This document shows, one piece after another, positions 24,973-33,250 of a DNA stretch of 43,563 bases. The stretch is from NCBI GenBank assembly GCA_913045955.1, contig CAJWRZ010000002.1:1-43563 (forward strand). The letters are read 5' to 3'. The notes under the pieces were generated by a model. That model was not told where the DNA came from, did no database searches, and was given only the letters and a program-made list of their open reading frames with translations. A program made the position numbers and the translations under genes. Source of the stretch: an uncultured Puniceicoccaceae bacterium (lineage in GTDB: Bacteria > Verrucomicrobiota > Verrucomicrobiia > Opitutales > Coraliomargaritaceae). How positions within the stretch are numbered: position 1 is the stretch's first letter; each line of letters begins with the position of its first letter.

Positions 24973-25872
24973 ATGCCTTTCATTATCGATGAGTTTATTG
25001 AAGATAAGAATTTGCCTGACAGTTTTCGCCGCACTGTTGAAGAGGTTTACATCCCCATAAGCAATAAAATCCTTAGATGGGAAAGTGCATCCGACCAACC
25101 TTTGGTTATAGCGATAAACGGAGCTCAGGGCACTGGCAAATCGACCTTATCAGAGTTCTTATCGGAATATTTGAAAGAGATTAGTGGCCTGAATCTCTTT
25201 GTTCTGTCTTTGGACGACTTGTATAAGACAAAATCAGAGCGTAAAATCCTCGCTGAGCAAATACATCCCTTATTTAGGACTCGTGGTGTGCCCGGTACTC
25301 ATGACGTGGATTTAGGCGTAAAAATAATCAATGATTGTAAAACTTTAGAAGGCAACACGGTTGATGTTCCTGTATTTCGGAAGGATTTAGATGACCGCCT
25401 AAAAAAAGAAGATTGGAACGCAATTCAAGGTCCAGTCGATGTAATAATATTTGAGGGGTGGTGCGTTTCAGCAAGAGCTCAGCCGGTCAGTGAATTGTGT
25501 AAGGCGCTTAATGAATTTGAGTTAACCGAGGACCCAAAAGGTTTATGGAGAAAGTCGGTTAATGATTATCTTGGGAAGGAATACCGAGAATTATTCGAGA
25601 GCATCACACATATCATAATGCTCCGTGTCCCAAGTTTTGAATGCATTTTTAAGTGGCGAGCTGAGCAGGAAGAAAAATTAGCCAACCAATTTAAGGGTGC
25701 TGATCATTCGAACGATCAGCATTTTATGGATAAAGACGCTCTGGAATATTTCATTTCACATTTTGAGCGATTGACGCAATGGATGTTAGAAGAAATGCCT
25801 TCAAGATCAGATATCGTGGTTGATTTCAATGCGGACCATTCAATCAGCGGAGTGAAATTCAATGATGAATAA
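24973..25872 (+). CDS. D-glycerate kinase (plant GLYK-type P-loop kinase)
   Basis: This 299-residue P-loop kinase of the GLYK/Tda10 group has Walker A GAQGTGKST at 50-58, then LNLFVLSLDDLYKTKSER, HPLFRTRGVPGTHDVDLG, and VIIFEGWCVSARAQ. Plant GLYK phosphorylates D-glycerate to 3-phosphoglycerate. It overlaps the phosphatase gene by 11 bp and heads a three-gene run ending in a synthase-phosphorylase fusion. Its likely task is to recycle the D-glycerate released from glucosylglycerate phosphorolysis back into 3-phosphoglycerate. It cannot be told from sequence whether C2 or C3 is phosphorylated, though family membership favours C3. Confidence 0.82.
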   Translation: MPFIIDEFIEDKNLPDSFRRTVEEVYIPISNKILRWESASDQPLVIAINGAQGTGKSTLSEFLSEYLKEISGLNLFVLSLDDLYKTKSERKILAEQIHPLFRTRGVPGTHDVDLGVKIINDCKTLEGNTVDVPVFRKDLDDRLKKEDWNAIQGPVDVIIFEGWCVSARAQPVSELCKALNEFELTEDPKGLWRKSVNDYLGKEYRELFESITHIIMLRVPSFECIFKWRAEQEEKLANQFKGADHSNDQHFMDKDALEYFISHFERLTQWMLEEMPSRSDIVVDFNADHSISGVKFNDE

Positions 25873-26704
25873 TCCTAAGCATATCGTTATCTTCACTGAC
25901 TTAGATGCATGTTTATTGGACGAGTCGTATTCCTTTGAATCAGCAAACGAGGCTTTGGAGATGATCAGTCAAATGGGGATACCTCTAGTTTTTAACTCTA
26001 GTAAAACCCTAGATGAATTATTTGTTATTGCCGAGAGATTAAAAGAGGCACCAATGCTCATCGCCGAGAATGGGACTACATTAGCCGTTCCAGTTGATTC
26101 GCCAATTGCAGATGCGTTTGATTCTAAAGAAATTATATCAGGCTATAAATGCATCTATAGTAAAGGTGCTCTGAAAAGGATTTCTGAAATTATTAATATC
26201 ATCAGGGATGAATATAATTTTAAATTCAAAGCGTTCTCGGATATGTCCGCGCTTGAGATTTCAGGCTTAACCGGCCTTGACTTAGATTCCAGCCAAAAAG
26301 CGAAGAATCGATTTTCAACAGAACCTATAATTTGGGAGGGTACTGAAGATGATTGGGATACTTTTAAAGGATTGTTGGCCGGTTTGTCGATTCAGGCAGT
26401 TCGCGGTGGTCAATTTATTCACCTAATGGATATAGGCTATGATAAAGGTTTAGGGATGCTGAATATTCTATCCTTATTGAAGGAGAGTGATCCGAGTATC
26501 GAATGGGTTAGCGTAGCCTTAGGCGATAGCCCTAATGATATTTCAATGCTCTTAAAGGCAGATTTCCCTATAGTTATCCCAAACCGAAAGCAAGGGACTC
26601 TGAGCATTGATATGCCGAATTGTTACGTCTCGGATTTGTACTCAGCTCAGGGCTGGAATGAAGCGATTATGAATTTTCTTAATACCAATTTAAAAATTAT
26701 ATAA
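25862..26704 (+). CDS. Mannosyl-/glucosyl-3-phosphoglycerate phosphatase (HAD-IIB)
   Basis: This 280-residue HAD phosphatase is of the MpgP/YedP type. Motif I is IVIFTDLDACLLDE (nucleophile Asp in DLD), motif II is FNSSKT, and the motif IV region is VALGDSPNDISML. Between them is a C2B cap with VRGGQFIHLMD. It would hydrolyse glucosyl-3-phosphoglycerate to glucosylglycerate. The fused glycosyltransferase downstream (2-bp gap) supplies the substrate. A second ATG directly follows the first (25865), and GGAG lies just upstream. Glucose rather than mannose is inferred from the GT81-like partner. Confidence 0.85.
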   Translation: MMNNPKHIVIFTDLDACLLDESYSFESANEALEMISQMGIPLVFNSSKTLDELFVIAERLKEAPMLIAENGTTLAVPVDSPIADAFDSKEIISGYKCIYSKGALKRISEIINIIRDEYNFKFKAFSDMSALEISGLTGLDLDSSQKAKNRFSTEPIIWEGTEDDWDTFKGLLAGLSIQAVRGGQFIHLMDIGYDKGLGMLNILSLLKESDPSIEWVSVALGDSPNDISMLLKADFPIVIPNRKQGTLSIDMPNCYVSDLYSAQGWNEAIMNFLNTNLKII

Positions 26705-26706
26705 TT

Positions 26707-29673
26707 ATGAGTGATTTTCATCAAAATGGAGTAATTACAAATTTCCATAATCTAAAGATTCGATCAGCGGAAAATTTGGAAAGGGAGGTCTACAAGCTTT
26801 CTAGGAAAAATCCTGTTAGTCTTATTTTACCTTCTCTTTTTTCTGAGTTAAAGGGGCCAGCTTTTCCAAGAATTATCGATACTTTATCCCAGGTAGATTA
26901 TTTGGATGAAATAATTTTGGGCTTAGACCAAGCCAATGAAGAAGAATACCGATATGCCTTGGAATTTTTGGAGGTGCTTCCTCAAAATAAAAAAGTACTT
27001 TGGAATGGCGGTCCTAGGTTAAGGAAGATTGATGCGCTTTTGAGGGAGCATAATTTAGCGCCGCTTCAAGAGGGAAAAGGGCGTAATGTTTGGTATATGT
27101 TTGGCTATCTTCTAGCGAGTAATCGGGCGAAAGTTGCCGCGATCCATGACTGTGATATTTTAACTTACAATAAAGATATGCTCACTCGGCTGATTTACCC
27201 AGTCCTCAATCCCACCCTTAATTACCGTTATAGTAAAGGATACTATGCTAGAATTGCCGATGGTAAGATGAATGGCAGAGTGTGCAGGCTTTTGATAACT
27301 CCACTTCTAAGGGCTTTAAAACAAGTCTGTGGGGATACTGAGTACTTAGAATACATGGACTCATTCAAGTATGCTTTGTCGGGAGAATTTGCTTTCAGCC
27401 GCGAAGTTATTTCAGAGATAAGGATTCCTTCCGACTGGGGGCTAGAAATGGGAATGCTGTCAGAAATTTATCGTAACCATAAGAGAAATAAAATCTGTCA
27501 GGTAGATATTGCTGATTTTTATGATCACAAGCACCAAGAGCTCTCTTCCCATGAGCAGTTTAAAGGTCTGACGAAGATGAGTTCTGATATTACCAAATCT
27601 TTATTTAGGAAGTTGGCAACTTTTGGTCATGAATTCTCTAATGCCAAAATAAGAACGATCAAGGCATCCTACTACCGCATGGCCTTAGACCTTATTGACT
27701 TGTACGAAAGTGATTCAATCATGAACGGGCTCTCTTATGATCGGCATAAGGAGATGCAGTCAGTTGAGGTGTTTTCAGAAAGTATCATGAGGGCAGGGGC
27801 TGAGTTTCTTGATTTGCCTACCGATACGCCCTTCATTCCGAGTTGGAAGCGTGTACGCTCTGCAGTTCCCGATATTTATGAGCAACTAATAGACGCGGTC
27901 GATGAAGATATGGCCGAGTTCAAACCCAAAAGTAAGGTCAACAAAAGGAAGACTAAACAAAAACAGCTCGTAGAGCAGCATGTTAAGAATTTATACCCTG
28001 AATTGGATATCGATTATATTACGGACAAAATAGTATCGAATGCTGGTTTCAGTGAGTGTAAGTCTGATCTATTACTCCAAGGGAATAAGTGGGATGAATC
28101 GGATGTGGTGCTGATAACTTATGGTGATACGATTAAGAGAGAGGGCGAAGCGCCCTTAAAGACTTTGAAGCGGTTTCTTCGAAAGAACTTAAGCGAAACT
28201 ATCAGTACGGTCCATATATTACCCTTTAATCCGTACAGTTCGGATGACGGATTTTCGGTTATTGATTATTTCAAGGTCGATGAAAAATTAGGTGAATGGG
28301 CTGATATTGAGCTGATTTCTAAGGACTTTTGTTTGATGTCTGATCTTGTCTTGAATCATTGCTCTACTGAGTCTGATTGGTTTAAAAACTTTCTTAAAGG
28401 TGAAGCTGATGGGAAAGATTATTTCTTAACGACCGATGAGGATTTTGATGCTTCAAGAGTCATTAGACCGCGGTCATCCGCTTTGTTTAAGGAATTCGAC
28501 ACGTATGAAGGTAAGAAAAAAGTTTGGTGTACTTTCAGCCATGATCAGGCGGATTTTGACTTTAAGAATCCAGAAGTTTTATTTCAGTTTATTAAACTAC
28601 TGCATTATCTGACCTCAAAAGGCGTCAAATTCTTCAGGCTCGATGCAGTTGCCTTTCTCTGGAAGCAATCAGGCACTCCTTGTGTTCATTTAGAGCAAAC
28701 GCATGAAATCGTTAAGCTTTTGCGATTAGTACTAGAACAGATTGACCCACAAGCAGTCCTTGTCACCGAGACGAATGTTCCCAATAAAGAAAATTTGAGT
28801 TATTTTGGAAACGATAACGAAGCGCATCTCATTTATAATTTTTCGCTGCCCCCCTTATTGATATATTCATTACTGAAAGGGGATTCATCGCAACTTAAGA
28901 CCTGGCTTATGTCGATGCCGCCAGCCCGAATTGGAAGAAGTTATTTGAACTTTATTGCTTCGCACGATGGGATCGGTGTCCGGCCACTAGAAGGCCTGGT
29001 AGCGGACGCTGATAAAAAAGATTTGATTGATACTTTAAAAAGTTTTGGGGGTATCATTTCTAATAGGAAATTAAATGGAGGGGCTGAGGCACCTTATGAA
29101 GTGAATATAAGTCTTTATGATGCTTTCAAGGGTACGATAAAAGATGGACCCGACACATACCAAGACGATCGCTTCATTGCGGCACACACAATTCTCTTAG
29201 CACTTGAAGGTATCCCGGCGTTTTATATCCACAGTCTTTTGGCTACAGGAAATTCCAATGAACTCTATGCGCAAACCGGTCAGCCGCGCTCTATTAACAG
29301 ACATACTTGGGACCACGATGATTTAGATGAACGCTTATTAGATGAGCAGCTCCACCATAAAGACATCTTCCAAAAGCTTAAACAGCGTATCAGGATAAGG
29401 CGAAAACAAGCTGCCTTCCATCCTAATGCGACCCAATTAACCCTTCATTTGGGCGATAAGATTTTTGCTTTCTGGCGGGAAAGTCTCGATCGCCGTCAAA
29501 GTATCTTTGTCTTAAACAATGTCACGAGTGAGCGAGTTTCTTTTTCTTTGCACGAATTGAATCTTATAGAAACCGATAACTGGAGAGATTTACTGAGCGG
29601 TGAGAGTTATTTGGCGCATCAAGATGAAGTGACCTTAGAGCCGTATCAAGCAGTGTGGATTTCCAATGTTTAG
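26707..29673 (+). CDS. Fused glucosyl-3-phosphoglycerate synthase (GT81-like) and glucosylglycerate phosphorylase (GH13_18)
   Basis: One uninterrupted 988-codon frame joins two enzymes. Residues 1 to about 400 are a GpgS-like GT-A domain: VSLILPSLFSELKGPAFPRI, EGKGRNVWYMFGYLLAS, metal-binding Asp148-Cys-Asp150, KGYYARIADGKMNGRVCRLL, and IPSDWGLEMGMLSEIYRN. A lysine-rich linker lies near 406-420. Residues about 425-988 are a GH13_18 sucrose-phosphorylase-type barrel: nucleophile Asp646 (FRLDAVAF), acid/base Glu688 (TETNVP), and Asp754 (ASHDGIGVRPLEG). GH13_18 includes glucosylglycerate phosphorylases, and the adjacent GpgP-type phosphatase and glycerate kinase point to that activity. The N-half would build GPG from NDP-glucose and 3-phosphoglycerate; the C-half would split glucosylglycerate with phosphate into glucose-1-phosphate and glycerate. 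Confidence 0.85.
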   Translation: MSDFHQNGVITNFHNLKIRSAENLEREVYKLSRKNPVSLILPSLFSELKGPAFPRIIDTLSQVDYLDEIILGLDQANEEEYRYALEFLEVLPQNKKVLWNGGPRLRKIDALLREHNLAPLQEGKGRNVWYMFGYLLASNRAKVAAIHDCDILTYNKDMLTRLIYPVLNPTLNYRYSKGYYARIADGKMNGRVCRLLITPLLRALKQVCGDTEYLEYMDSFKYALSGEFAFSREVISEIRIPSDWGLEMGMLSEIYRNHKRNKICQVDIADFYDHKHQELSSHEQFKGLTKMSSDITKSLFRKLATFGHEFSNAKIRTIKASYYRMALDLIDLYESDSIMNGLSYDRHKEMQSVEVFSESIMRAGAEFLDLPTDTPFIPSWKRVRSAVPDIYEQLIDAVDEDMAEFKPKSKVNKRKTKQKQLVEQHVKNLYPELDIDYITDKIVSNAGFSECKSDLLLQGNKWDESDVVLITYGDTIKREGEAPLKTLKRFLRKNLSETISTVHILPFNPYSSDDGFSVIDYFKVDEKLGEWADIELISKDFCLMSDLVLNHCSTESDWFKNFLKGEADGKDYFLTTDEDFDASRVIRPRSSALFKEFDTYEGKKKVWCTFSHDQADFDFKNPEVLFQFIKLLHYLTSKGVKFFRLDAVAFLWKQSGTPCVHLEQTHEIVKLLRLVLEQIDPQAVLVTETNVPNKENLSYFGNDNEAHLIYNFSLPPLLIYSLLKGDSSQLKTWLMSMPPARIGRSYLNFIASHDGIGVRPLEGLVADADKKDLIDTLKSFGGIISNRKLNGGAEAPYEVNISLYDAFKGTIKDGPDTYQDDRFIAAHTILLALEGIPAFYIHSLLATGNSNELYAQTGQPRSINRHTWDHDDLDERLLDEQLHHKDIFQKLKQRIRIRRKQAAFHPNATQLTLHLGDKIFAFWRESLDRRQSIFVLNNVTSERVSFSLHELNLIETDNWRDLLSGESYLAHQDEVTLEPYQAVWISNV

Positions 29674-29693
29674 TATAAGTCTATTTTGAGGCG

Positions 29694-30644
29694 TTAAGCA
29701 TTAATGATTTTTAGATCATTATATTTGATTTCAAAACGTTTCAGCGCTTCTTTTTTGAAAAAAATCAAACCTGTGGATAAGGCATCTGCAACTGCTGCTG
29801 ATGAGTGCAGCACACTTAAAGTCTTATTCACTTCGTAGCTACGACCACTCCTTGGATCAATGATATGACCCTGTCCTTTGGCTTGGTTTAGGTAGGAGCC
29901 ATAGGTAGAGCTTGTAGCAATGGCGTTATTGTGAAGTTCAGCAGTTCTATAAATTATGGGTGAATCTGGCTTTTGGATACCGATCCTAAAAGGTCTATTT
30001 TCTGGATGATTACCCAATGCCCTTGTTTCCCCAAGTTCAACTAGAGCATTTTCAAAGCCTTCGTTTTTCAGAAGATCCGTAATTCTGTCCGTTATATAGC
30101 CTTGTGCGATTCCGTTGAAAGAAACTTCTGCCTTTGGGTTATCTATCCTAATCGCTGATTTAGAGAAGCTTACTTTCTCCCAACCAATGGATGCTTCGAG
30201 CTTCAAATTCTCGGCCTGCTCATCAGTAGCGCTATGGGCACGAGTTTGTCGATTCTGAAGACTCCAAATAGATTGTATCGTCGGATCAAAATAACCCTGA
30301 GTTCGTGTATGAGCCTCAGAGCTGAGCGCACAGAGCTTCAGCCAATCTTCGCATGGATTGAGCAGTACTTTTTCTCGGTTAAGCCTATTTATTTCCGAGT
30401 CATTTAAATAAAGGCTGAATTTAGCTTCAAGCCTTTGTACTTCTTTAAAGACGGCCTTGAGTGTCTTCTGTGCCTTGCGCGGCTGATTAGAGAACAAGCT
30501 GAGTTGTCCTTTTGATCCAAGTAAATAGCCTTCCCAGTAAATGGGCTTAAGCGCTTTGCTTGGCTGTATCAAGGCGTTCTTTGCGAGTATTTCAGCTGAA
30601 ATTCCGCCTAGAGCACATATTTTTATGAAGCGTTTTCTATTCAT
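29694..30644 (-). CDS. apbE: ApbE-type FAD:protein FMN transferase
   Basis: This 316-residue protein matches ApbE: FSLYLNDSEINRLNRE, GYFDPTIQSIWSLQ, SFNGIAQGYITDRITDLL, NALVELGETRALGNHP, and a C-terminal AVADALSTGLIFF. ApbE attaches FMN from FAD to a threonine of exported target proteins using Mg2+. The N-terminus (MNRKRFIKICALGGISAEIL) looks like an export signal or membrane anchor. It overlaps the PepSY gene by 8 bp; the FMN-binding target with its SGATLS site is two genes upstream. It converges with the glucosylglycerate operon at a 20-bp gap. Confidence 0.92.
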   Translation of the reverse strand: MNRKRFIKICALGGISAEILAKNALIQPSKALKPIYWEGYLLGSKGQLSLFSNQPRKAQKTLKAVFKEVQRLEAKFSLYLNDSEINRLNREKVLLNPCEDWLKLCALSSEAHTRTQGYFDPTIQSIWSLQNRQTRAHSATDEQAENLKLEASIGWEKVSFSKSAIRIDNPKAEVSFNGIAQGYITDRITDLLKNEGFENALVELGETRALGNHPENRPFRIGIQKPDSPIIYRTAELHNNAIATSSTYGSYLNQAKGQGHIIDPRSGRSYEVNKTLSVLHSSAAVADALSTGLIFFKKEALKRFEIKYNDLKIINA

Positions 30645-31422
30645 TATGAAAGTGTTTGGGTAGTTTAATTCTTCTTTTTTTGTTCCAGCTTAAGAGCCCT
30701 GAAACAATCAGAATAAGGATGGCGATTGCGGTTAGATCCATTGCGGTCTGACCTGGAATCGAAAATAGTTTTCCGGAGTGTAAATCTAAGAGGACTCTAT
30801 AAAGGGGCACTCCATCGCCTTGGAAGTTCTTAAGGAGTCTTTCTATGTAGGGTTCGTTCCCGAGCGAGGGTTCCAAATTTGGGATGCTGACAAAATCTCC
30901 ATTGAAGGGTTTGAAGGTCATCCAATAAGAATCTACAGTGAAATTACCTTGCACAGTATTTAAAATATAAGCCGCCGAGCTTGTATCTGGGGCATTGGGA
31001 TTGGTGGCTTCACCAATGCCCTTTAATCTCTCGTACGGTAAGGTCTCGGGCTTAATGCGCTCTATGAGATGACCCTCTTGGCTGATAAGATAGATGCTCT
31101 CTTGGGTAAGTATGGCATTGAAGTCCTTAAGTTCTAAGCAAGCAATGGGCGGGGTGCTCTTGCTAATGAAATTTTCATTGAAAAATAAATTGTCTTTTAT
31201 GTAAGCGATATTCGCTGAATCTGTTCCTTGGTAGACGAGGGCACTGTCCGCAGATTCAAGTCCATAAAGACCGAGTATAAAAGAGTTTCTTACTTTTATC
31301 TCATCAAGCTTAAGGGTGCTTGTGTGGTTCAGTAATAGCCCAGTTACTGAAAGTATAATCAAGAAAAATGTAGCACCTAGTCCAAGCCACCGGTGTATAT
31401 TTAAGAGTAATTGGCGTTTCAT
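30637..31422 (-). CDS. PepSY-associated transmembrane protein
   Basis: This 261-residue protein has an N-terminal helix (LLLNIHRWLGLGATFFLIILSVTGLLLNH, about residues 5-33), a periplasmic PepSY-like portion, and a C-terminal helix (DLTAIAILILIVSGLLSW) near residues 230-250 with a basic tail. HRWLG and TGLLLN are hallmarks of PepSY_TM proteins. Histidines near the membrane faces (His10, His33, His216) could bind heme and pass electrons. It lies between the FMN-binding gene (4-bp overlap) and apbE. I infer an inner-membrane conduit for a flavin-based extracytosolic electron path. Confidence 0.85.
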   Translation of the reverse strand: MKRQLLLNIHRWLGLGATFFLIILSVTGLLLNHTSTLKLDEIKVRNSFILGLYGLESADSALVYQGTDSANIAYIKDNLFFNENFISKSTPPIACLELKDFNAILTQESIYLISQEGHLIERIKPETLPYERLKGIGEATNPNAPDTSSAAYILNTVQGNFTVDSYWMTFKPFNGDFVSIPNLEPSLGNEPYIERLLKNFQGDGVPLYRVLLDLHSGKLFSIPGQTAMDLTAIAILILIVSGLLSWNKKRRIKLPKHFHNE

Positions 31423-31946
31423 TGCGTTGCTTCTTTGGAAACTAGATCCTCTAGATAAAGGGATATTTTTGCAAGCTTCGTTAGGGCGTTAACAGATAGG
31501 GTCGCTCCGCTGATACCATCGATACTTTTATTTAATTTAGGACGTTTCCCGGAGATTAGTTTCAGTCCTTTGAATTGATTTCTGAAGAATGGATACTGAA
31601 CTTCGTGTCCATGAGTTTCCCGGTATATCAAAACTCGCATATCCTCAATGGCTAGATTTTCGGTAACAAAACCTGTGGTAATAAGTTTTACTTTTCCGAT
31701 TGCCTCCAAGATCCATGCACGGCGTTGACCGAGTTCCCAATAACGGATCCTAAAGCCTGGATAGTTAATCCCCGTTAGTTTTTTAATGTCTTCTTTAATC
31801 GTTTCGTTGAGCCATAGAGCTTTTATTTCAGGTGTGCCCTCGAAGCTGTTCTCTATAAATAAGTCTGGCTCCAAGTAGATATGCTCCAATGCGGAAGCAC
31901 TGGTAAATACACTGAAGAGGAAGATGAGTGTGGTGGAAAGTTTCAT
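31419..31946 (-). CDS. Exported FMN-binding domain protein (ApbE substrate)
   Basis: This 175-residue protein has a signal peptide MKLSTTLIFLFSVFTSASA and one FMN_bind domain. The flavinylation site DGISGATLS is near the C-terminus, with the predicted FMN-bearing Thr at about 149. Upstream blocks are RAWILEAIGKVKLITTGF and RVLIYRETHGHEVQYPFF. FMN attachment would be by the co-encoded ApbE. The start codon directly abuts the T-tract of a strong terminator, so expression depends on read-through. It is probably a redox carrier at the outer face of the inner membrane. Confidence 0.9.
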   Translation of the reverse strand: MKLSTTLIFLFSVFTSASALEHIYLEPDLFIENSFEGTPEIKALWLNETIKEDIKKLTGINYPGFRIRYWELGQRRAWILEAIGKVKLITTGFVTENLAIEDMRVLIYRETHGHEVQYPFFRNQFKGLKLISGKRPKLNKSIDGISGATLSVNALTKLAKISLYLEDLVSKEATQ

Positions 31947-31993
31947 AAAAAAAAGAAAACCCGTTAATGCAAAATAAGCATTAACGGGTTTTC
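31947..31993 (-). terminator. Strong intrinsic terminator after the porin gene
   Basis: GAAAACCCGTTAATGC (31978-31993 read on the minus strand) and its exact complement (31955-31970) form a perfect 16-bp stem with a 7-base loop, followed on the minus strand by eight T (31954-31947). The ATG of the FMN-binding gene begins at the very next base. It should end most porin transcripts and let a fraction continue into the flavin-transfer genes. Confidence 0.92.
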
Positions 31994-32038
31994 AACAAAC
32001 AGAATTTTTAAATTAATTACATTTTCATGTATTAATGC

Positions 32039-33115
32039 TTAGAACTGGTATCCAACACCTAAACTGAGTGTTTCAGAACCATTGCTTTCAGTAATGTCGC
32101 CTTTAAGTACAACATTGTCTGTAGGCCAGTAGTTAACACCGTATGTTGTGTCTTCTTTTTCTTGAGCACCGCTTTTGTAGTAATTGTACTCAGCTACACG
32201 ATAGAATACACCGACTTTACCATAGGCTGTATCAAATTCGTATGATGGCTCGATGTAGAAACCGTCTTGTTTAGCAATACCTGCATCAGCGGAATCAATA
32301 TCCCACTCACCAGTAAGTGCTTTAAGTCCGAATCCACCCTTTTTGTAAACAGCGTGAAGAACTGTTAATGTAGCATCTTGATCGCCAGCACCTTGTGAAA
32401 GGTCATCTTGCTTGAACATAGTAGCTCCTAATTGTAAGCCAGCAATACCGTTATAAACAGCTCTTAAAGTGTAAGCGCCATCATTTGCAACTGCATTAGC
32501 CACTTTTTGGCGAGCACCTCTAATGTATCCATCGGTTGTGTTAAGTCCGTCAGTAACTGCGAAGTCTACAGTAACACCGTTACCAAGATCTTTAGTTACT
32601 TTAGCACCACCTTGCCACCAAGTTGTTGGAATGATGTATTTTTCAACAGCATTTCTTTCAACACCGTAGAAAGTGTCAGGCTCGTGAGTTTCATTTAAGA
32701 TACCGATTGGCATTAAGAACAGACCTAAATCAGCAGATAAGCCGTTATCTAAGTCGAAACGAACGAATGCTTGTTCAAGTTCTACTTCACCAGGGAAAGA
32801 TTCACCGGCTAATGAGTGCTCGAGTTCGAGTTCTGTGAATAGTGAGATTTTATCAGTGAAGTCATGATTCACGAATAAAACGAAACGGTGGAAGTCCAAT
32901 TTATCTGAAGATTCAGTGTTGTTATAGTGTAATTCACCATAACCACCAACTGAAGTTTTGTCCCACCATCCGTTAGAGGATGATCCACCTTCAACTGCAG
33001 ACGCTAATGCGTCGATTTGATTTTGTAATGCTTTAATTTCTGCAGCGTGACCATCTGCGAATACAGAGGCTACGAATGCAAAAACAAGTGTGTTTATTAA
33101 TAGTATGTTTTTCAT
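32039..33115 (-). CDS. Outer-membrane porin
   Basis: This 358-residue protein has a signal peptide MKNILLINTLVFAFVASVFA, a short coiled-coil-like stretch (AEIKALQNQIDALASAV), then alternating amphipathic strands and a C-terminal YQF as expected for a beta-barrel. FVLFVNHDFTDKISLFTELELEHS and GLFLMPIGILNETHEPDTF recall OprP/OprO-like porins. It is the first gene of an apparent operon with an FMN-binding protein, a PepSY protein and ApbE, and two Fur-like sites lie directly upstream, so it may admit an iron-related or other scarce solute. Substrate unknown. Confidence 0.85.
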   Translation of the reverse strand: MKNILLINTLVFAFVASVFADGHAAEIKALQNQIDALASAVEGGSSSNGWWDKTSVGGYGELHYNNTESSDKLDFHRFVLFVNHDFTDKISLFTELELEHSLAGESFPGEVELEQAFVRFDLDNGLSADLGLFLMPIGILNETHEPDTFYGVERNAVEKYIIPTTWWQGGAKVTKDLGNGVTVDFAVTDGLNTTDGYIRGARQKVANAVANDGAYTLRAVYNGIAGLQLGATMFKQDDLSQGAGDQDATLTVLHAVYKKGGFGLKALTGEWDIDSADAGIAKQDGFYIEPSYEFDTAYGKVGVFYRVAEYNYYKSGAQEKEDTTYGVNYWPTDNVVLKGDITESNGSETLSLGVGYQF

Positions 33116-33143
33116 AGTTTTTGATTAAATACCCACAAGAAAT

Positions 33144-33162
33144 GCTAATGAGACGCAGTGTC
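33144..33162. promoter_or_regulatory. Fur-like site 1 in the porin/SBF divergent promoter
   Basis: GCTAATGAGACGCAGTGTC matches the Fur consensus GATAATGATAATCATTATC at 13 of 19 positions. Its left half GCTAATGAGAC shares CTAATGAGAC with the box before the heme operon. It lies about 30 bp upstream of the porin start. With site 2 it also forms an 11-bp inverted repeat, GCTAATGAGAC (33144-33154) and GTCTCATTAGC (33182-33192). Confidence 0.6.
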
Positions 33163-33173
33163 AACTATATATC

Positions 33174-33192
33174 GAAAAAGAGTCTCATTAGC
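33174..33192. promoter_or_regulatory. Fur-like site 2 in the porin/SBF divergent promoter
   Basis: GAAAAAGAGTCTCATTAGC matches the Fur consensus at 13 of 19 positions, with a perfect right half CTCATTA. Its centre is 30 bp (about three helical turns) from the centre of site 1, suitable for two regulators on the same DNA face. It is 58 bp upstream of the SBF-type transporter start. Confidence 0.6.
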
Positions 33193-33250
33193 GGTAAGCA
33201 TCGTGATTGTGGCTTTACTAGCGTATCAGGATTAAGTAAAATACTGCTTT

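Noticed and set aside
33159-33164. Perfect TTGACA hexamer on the minus strand between the two Fur-like sites as the porin -35
   Set aside because: At 16-18 bp spacing the downstream sequence (TTCTTG region) has no acceptable -10, so I do not call a promoter.
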